DNA from: Polyangiaceae bacterium
Lineage (GTDB): Bacteria > Myxococcota > Polyangia > Polyangiales > Polyangiaceae
Length of the DNA stretch: 15,696 nt
NCBI GenBank assembly: GCA_025936205.1
Contig: JAICTU010000192.1
Location: 1 to 15,696, forward strand
Reading direction: 5' to 3'
Of the stretch, positions 14,275-15,696 are shown one piece after another. The notes below the pieces were generated by a model. That model was not told the DNA's origin. It did no database searches and worked only from the letters and a program-made list of their open reading frames with translations. How positions within the stretch are numbered: position 1 is the stretch's first letter; the number at the start of each line of letters is the position of its first letter. The translations under genes and the position numbers were made by a program.

Positions 14275-14617
14275 CTGGCTGACGTGGTGACGGTCGGCTG
14301 GTTTTGACCTCGGGCGCTCCGTGCTCGGAAGTTGAGCACCGACATGGGGCGCCCGAGGTTGATTGATTTGAGCCGAGGGCACCGGCTTACCTCGACCAGG
14401 ACCCGCGCCAAACTGCGCCTGCCGGCTGCGGCGAACCAGGCGGCTTCTGCCTGCCACCAACCTCCCAGCCCGAGGCGTTCCGAACCGCGAGCGGGAGGGT
14501 GCAGGGCTCGGCCCGCCACGGCACCGCGCGACCGCAGGACTACCCGCTTTCAACTCAGGTCAACGCTCACGCCGCCTCGACGCGAGCTGCCCCCTCCTCT
14601 GCCCGCCTGCGAGGACG
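14275..14617. other. Hairpin-rich spacer next to the transposase gene
   Basis: 343 bp in which I find no convincing gene. The translations are Arg/Pro-rich in all frames. It holds the 53-bp two-tier hairpin listed separately and a smaller stem, AGCCG...CGGCT, at 14371-14387. The remainder up to the transposase stop is unstructured to my eye. It may be part of the flank of the mobile element. Confidence 0.35.
14307..14359. repeat. Two-tier imperfect hairpin
   Basis: The outer arms ACCTCGGGCGC (14307-14317) and GCGCCCGAGGT (14349-14359) are perfect 11-bp complements. Inside, GTGCTC (14321-14326) and GAGCAC (14334-14339) form a second perfect stem around a 7-base loop. The right outer arm contains CGAGGT, which can alternatively pair with ACCTCG at 14389-14394, enclosing the small AGCCG/CGGCT stem. 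It resembles the palindromic units found near RAYT genes, but a single copy is not proof. Confidence 0.5.
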
Positions 14618-15349
14618 TCACGCGGGCGCATCATCGACCTCGAAGGCGGCGTAGCGGCGCGCGCCCCGCCGCAGCAGCCAAGTTCGCGCCGGCAGGACCG
14701 GCGCTTCCCGCTCCGAGGAGGCTCGCCAGCGCTGCCGTGCGCTGGCGGAGCCAAACGCCAGCTCCGCGGCCCGGCTGAAACCATCGAACCAGGGCGCGGA
14801 CGAACAGGGATCGACGAAGCCCGTGGGCAGCTCCGCCTGGGTCGCCGCGCGCGGCGACCCAGGCGATCGCTGGTGCTTGCGCGCGTTGAGCAGCACATAG
14901 CGCAGAGCGAAATACGTGGCCCGCGGCGTGGTCAACGCCCGCGCATGATAGCGATCCGCGAACACCCGCCCCGTTCGCGAGAGCACCCCATTGACGGCCC
15001 GCGCCACCCGGATGGCAATGCCCTGCATCCCCCGCGACAGCGCCCGCCGATCCGCTGCCTCCGCGATCAGATGCAGGTGATTGCTCTGCACGGAAAAGTG
15101 CACGAGCCGAAAACCAAAGCGCTCCTGCCCCTCCGCCAGCGCGGCGCGCACCTTGCGGAACAGCGCTCCACGCAGCGACGGCACACCGGCGACGCTGCGC
15201 AACGTGATGTGCACCGGATGGTGCCGCGACAGCGGCGGACGGCGCAGGTGAGACACACCGGCGGTGCCGCCCTTCGGAGGGCGGCCTGCTCCCTTGCGGG
15301 TTCCGCCCCACGTCCGGAAGCCGAAGGCGAGCTGGCGGCGAGGCTTCAC
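14618..15349 (-). CDS. REP-associated tyrosine transposase (RAYT/Y1_Tnp-like)
   Basis: 243 residues from the GTG at 15349; a TTG at 15352 is directly in front and would add one residue. The N-terminus 'FRTWGGTRKGAGRPPKG' is the basic, AT-hook-like head of this transposase group. The Y1 domain follows: 'HHPVHITLRS' (first strand), the HUH motif in 'SNHLHLIAEA' (H91, H93), and 'VFADRYHARAL' and 'RYVLLNARKH', which contain candidate catalytic tyrosines Y134 and Y151. The C-terminal 'DPCSSAPWFDGF' is also typical. HUH tyrosine enzymes cut single-stranded DNA at hairpins. RAYTs are usually single-copy genes that mobilise short palindromic repeats. The frame is intact. No Shine-Dalgarno is seen; upstream DNA is AT-richer than the rest. 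A 32-bp perfect palindrome lies within codons ~162-172. Confidence 0.85.
   Translation of the reverse strand: MKPRRQLAFGFRTWGGTRKGAGRPPKGGTAGVSHLRRPPLSRHHPVHITLRSVAGVPSLRGALFRKVRAALAEGQERFGFRLVHFSVQSNHLHLIAEAADRRALSRGMQGIAIRVARAVNGVLSRTGRVFADRYHARALTTPRATYFALRYVLLNARKHQRSPGSPRAATQAELPTGFVDPCSSAPWFDGFSRAAELAFGSASARQRWRASSEREAPVLPARTWLLRRGARRYAAFEVDDAPA
14834..14865. repeat. Perfect 32-bp palindrome inside the transposase gene
   Basis: Half-site CGCCTGGGTCGCCGCG is followed directly by its exact complement, with no spacer and no mismatch; the next pair outward (14833/14866) fails. It encodes the linker between 'LNARKH' and 'DPCSSAPWFDGF', a part I expect to be variable in length in this family. 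All pairings were checked by hand. Confidence 0.9.
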
Positions 15350-15392
15350 CAATTTGATTTAGCACTAATATCACATCGTGCAAGAAGGTCGT

Positions 15393-15595
15393 GTCAGTTC
15401 ATGAAGGGTCCGAATTTGGATACATGGGTAACAGATCGGACCGTCGAGATCGGTGACCGGGTGACAAAGCCTTCATCGACGAATATCTCCAGCAGCTGGA
15501 CAGCTGTGTCCGAGCTTTGCCGTCGCTTCTCCGTCAGCCGCAAGACAGCCTACAATCTCGACTTGCGCGATTTTTTGAGCCTGATTCTGGGATAG
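15393..15595 (+). mobile_element. IS481-type insertion sequence remnant, frameshifted transposase start
   Basis: The frame ending at 15595 contains 'WTAVSELCRRFSVSRKTAY' from 15497, the N-terminal helix-turn-helix of IS481-family DDE transposases. The expected preceding helix, 'DKAFIDEYLQQ' (15463-15495), is in the neighbouring frame with one extra base at 15496, so the gene is frameshifted. After 'KTAYN' homology stops, and none of the DDE catalytic domain is seen. The DNA to the left (about 15393-15470) has repeated GGGTAACAG, GGTGACC and GGGTGACA motifs that look like an IS481-type end; the exact end is uncertain. A dead fragment of the element's left end. Confidence 0.6.
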
Positions 15596-15642
15596 ATGCC
15601 CCCCTCGCCATCCGTCCTCGCGCTACGCGCTGCGGGCGGTGG

Positions 15643-15681
15643 CTCCCCCCAAATCGCCCGCTGCGCGGGCTCAGGGGGGAG
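15643..15681. repeat. Nested GC-rich hairpin
   Basis: The outer arms CTCCCCCC (15643-15650) and GGGGGGAG (15674-15681) enclose a second perfect stem GCCCGC-TGC-GCGGGC (15656-15670), giving 14 paired positions in 39 bp. The surrounding 15596-15696 has no recognisable gene. It may be a small palindromic repeat of the kind mobilised by RAYTs, or the start of an element cut by the window edge. Confidence 0.5.
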
Positions 15682-15696
15682 TGGGCGCTATGCGGC

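Noticed and set aside
14332..14778. 148-codon plus-strand open frame downstream of the Cys-rich lipoprotein
   Set aside because: Arg/Pro/Ala-rich translation; it begins inside a hairpin and ends antisense to the transposase gene.
14631..15383. 250-codon frame overlapping the transposase in another minus-strand frame
   Set aside because: The HUH and other Y1 motifs are in the 15349 frame; this one is Ala/Gly/Arg filler.

Overview
The window is strongly GC-rich bacterial DNA. Several things suggest a myxobacterium or related Myxococcota: an FHA domain fused to a PrsW-type membrane protease, a lipoprotein with a Pro-rich stretch and a 'DAG'-rich acidic tail, a second lipoprotein with a short Cys/Gly-spaced module, and a very GC-biased third codon position. 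This is inference; there is no rRNA or other taxonomic marker, and I see no tRNA, rRNA or CRISPR array.

Layout. 1-693 is gene-poor: a 30-bp near-palindrome, the C-terminal remnant of a GNAT acetyltransferase and some decayed coding-like sequence. 694-1590 (-) is a YpfJ-type neutral zinc metallopeptidase. 1687-1850 (+) is the broken front half of an FHA domain, lying tail-to-tail against a complete FHA-PrsW gene (1851-3323, -); the two FHA segments form a diverged inverted duplication around the PrsW body. 3424-4555 (+) is a small lipoprotein followed at once by a ferritin-like di-iron protein. 9153 down to 4562 (-) is the core of the window: a tight transcription unit pqqA - pqqB - quinohaemoprotein alcohol dehydrogenase - HTTM membrane protein. 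pqqA is only 23 codons and easily missed. 9254-9940 (-) is a TetR regulator divergent from a fatty acid desaturase (10085-11017, +), whose end overlaps a convergent PPOX/FMN flavoprotein gene (10985-11626, -). A clear hairpin terminator separates that gene from typA/bipA (11730-13529, -). 13530-13917 is an AT-enriched spacer with repeated TTAACG motifs leading to a Cys-rich lipoprotein (13918-14250, +). The right end is a mobile-element zone: hairpin-rich spacer, a RAYT/Y1-type transposase gene (14618-15349, -) holding a perfect 32-bp palindrome, a frameshifted IS481-type transposase remnant, and a nested hairpin.

How the genes work together. pqqA supplies the precursor peptide of the cofactor PQQ, PqqB takes part in its maturation, and the dehydrogenase is predicted to be a lipid-anchored periplasmic PQQ and haem-c enzyme; the HTTM protein is co-transcribed and may serve the same membrane system. 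pqqC, pqqD and pqqE are not here. By eye, the dehydrogenase keeps the catalytic Asp and the vicinal disulfide but lacks three residues that normally line the PQQ-metal site, so this unit is the best candidate for something undescribed. The TetR-desaturase pair looks like a local lipid-composition switch. The remaining genes are housekeeping or stress functions without obvious links to one another.
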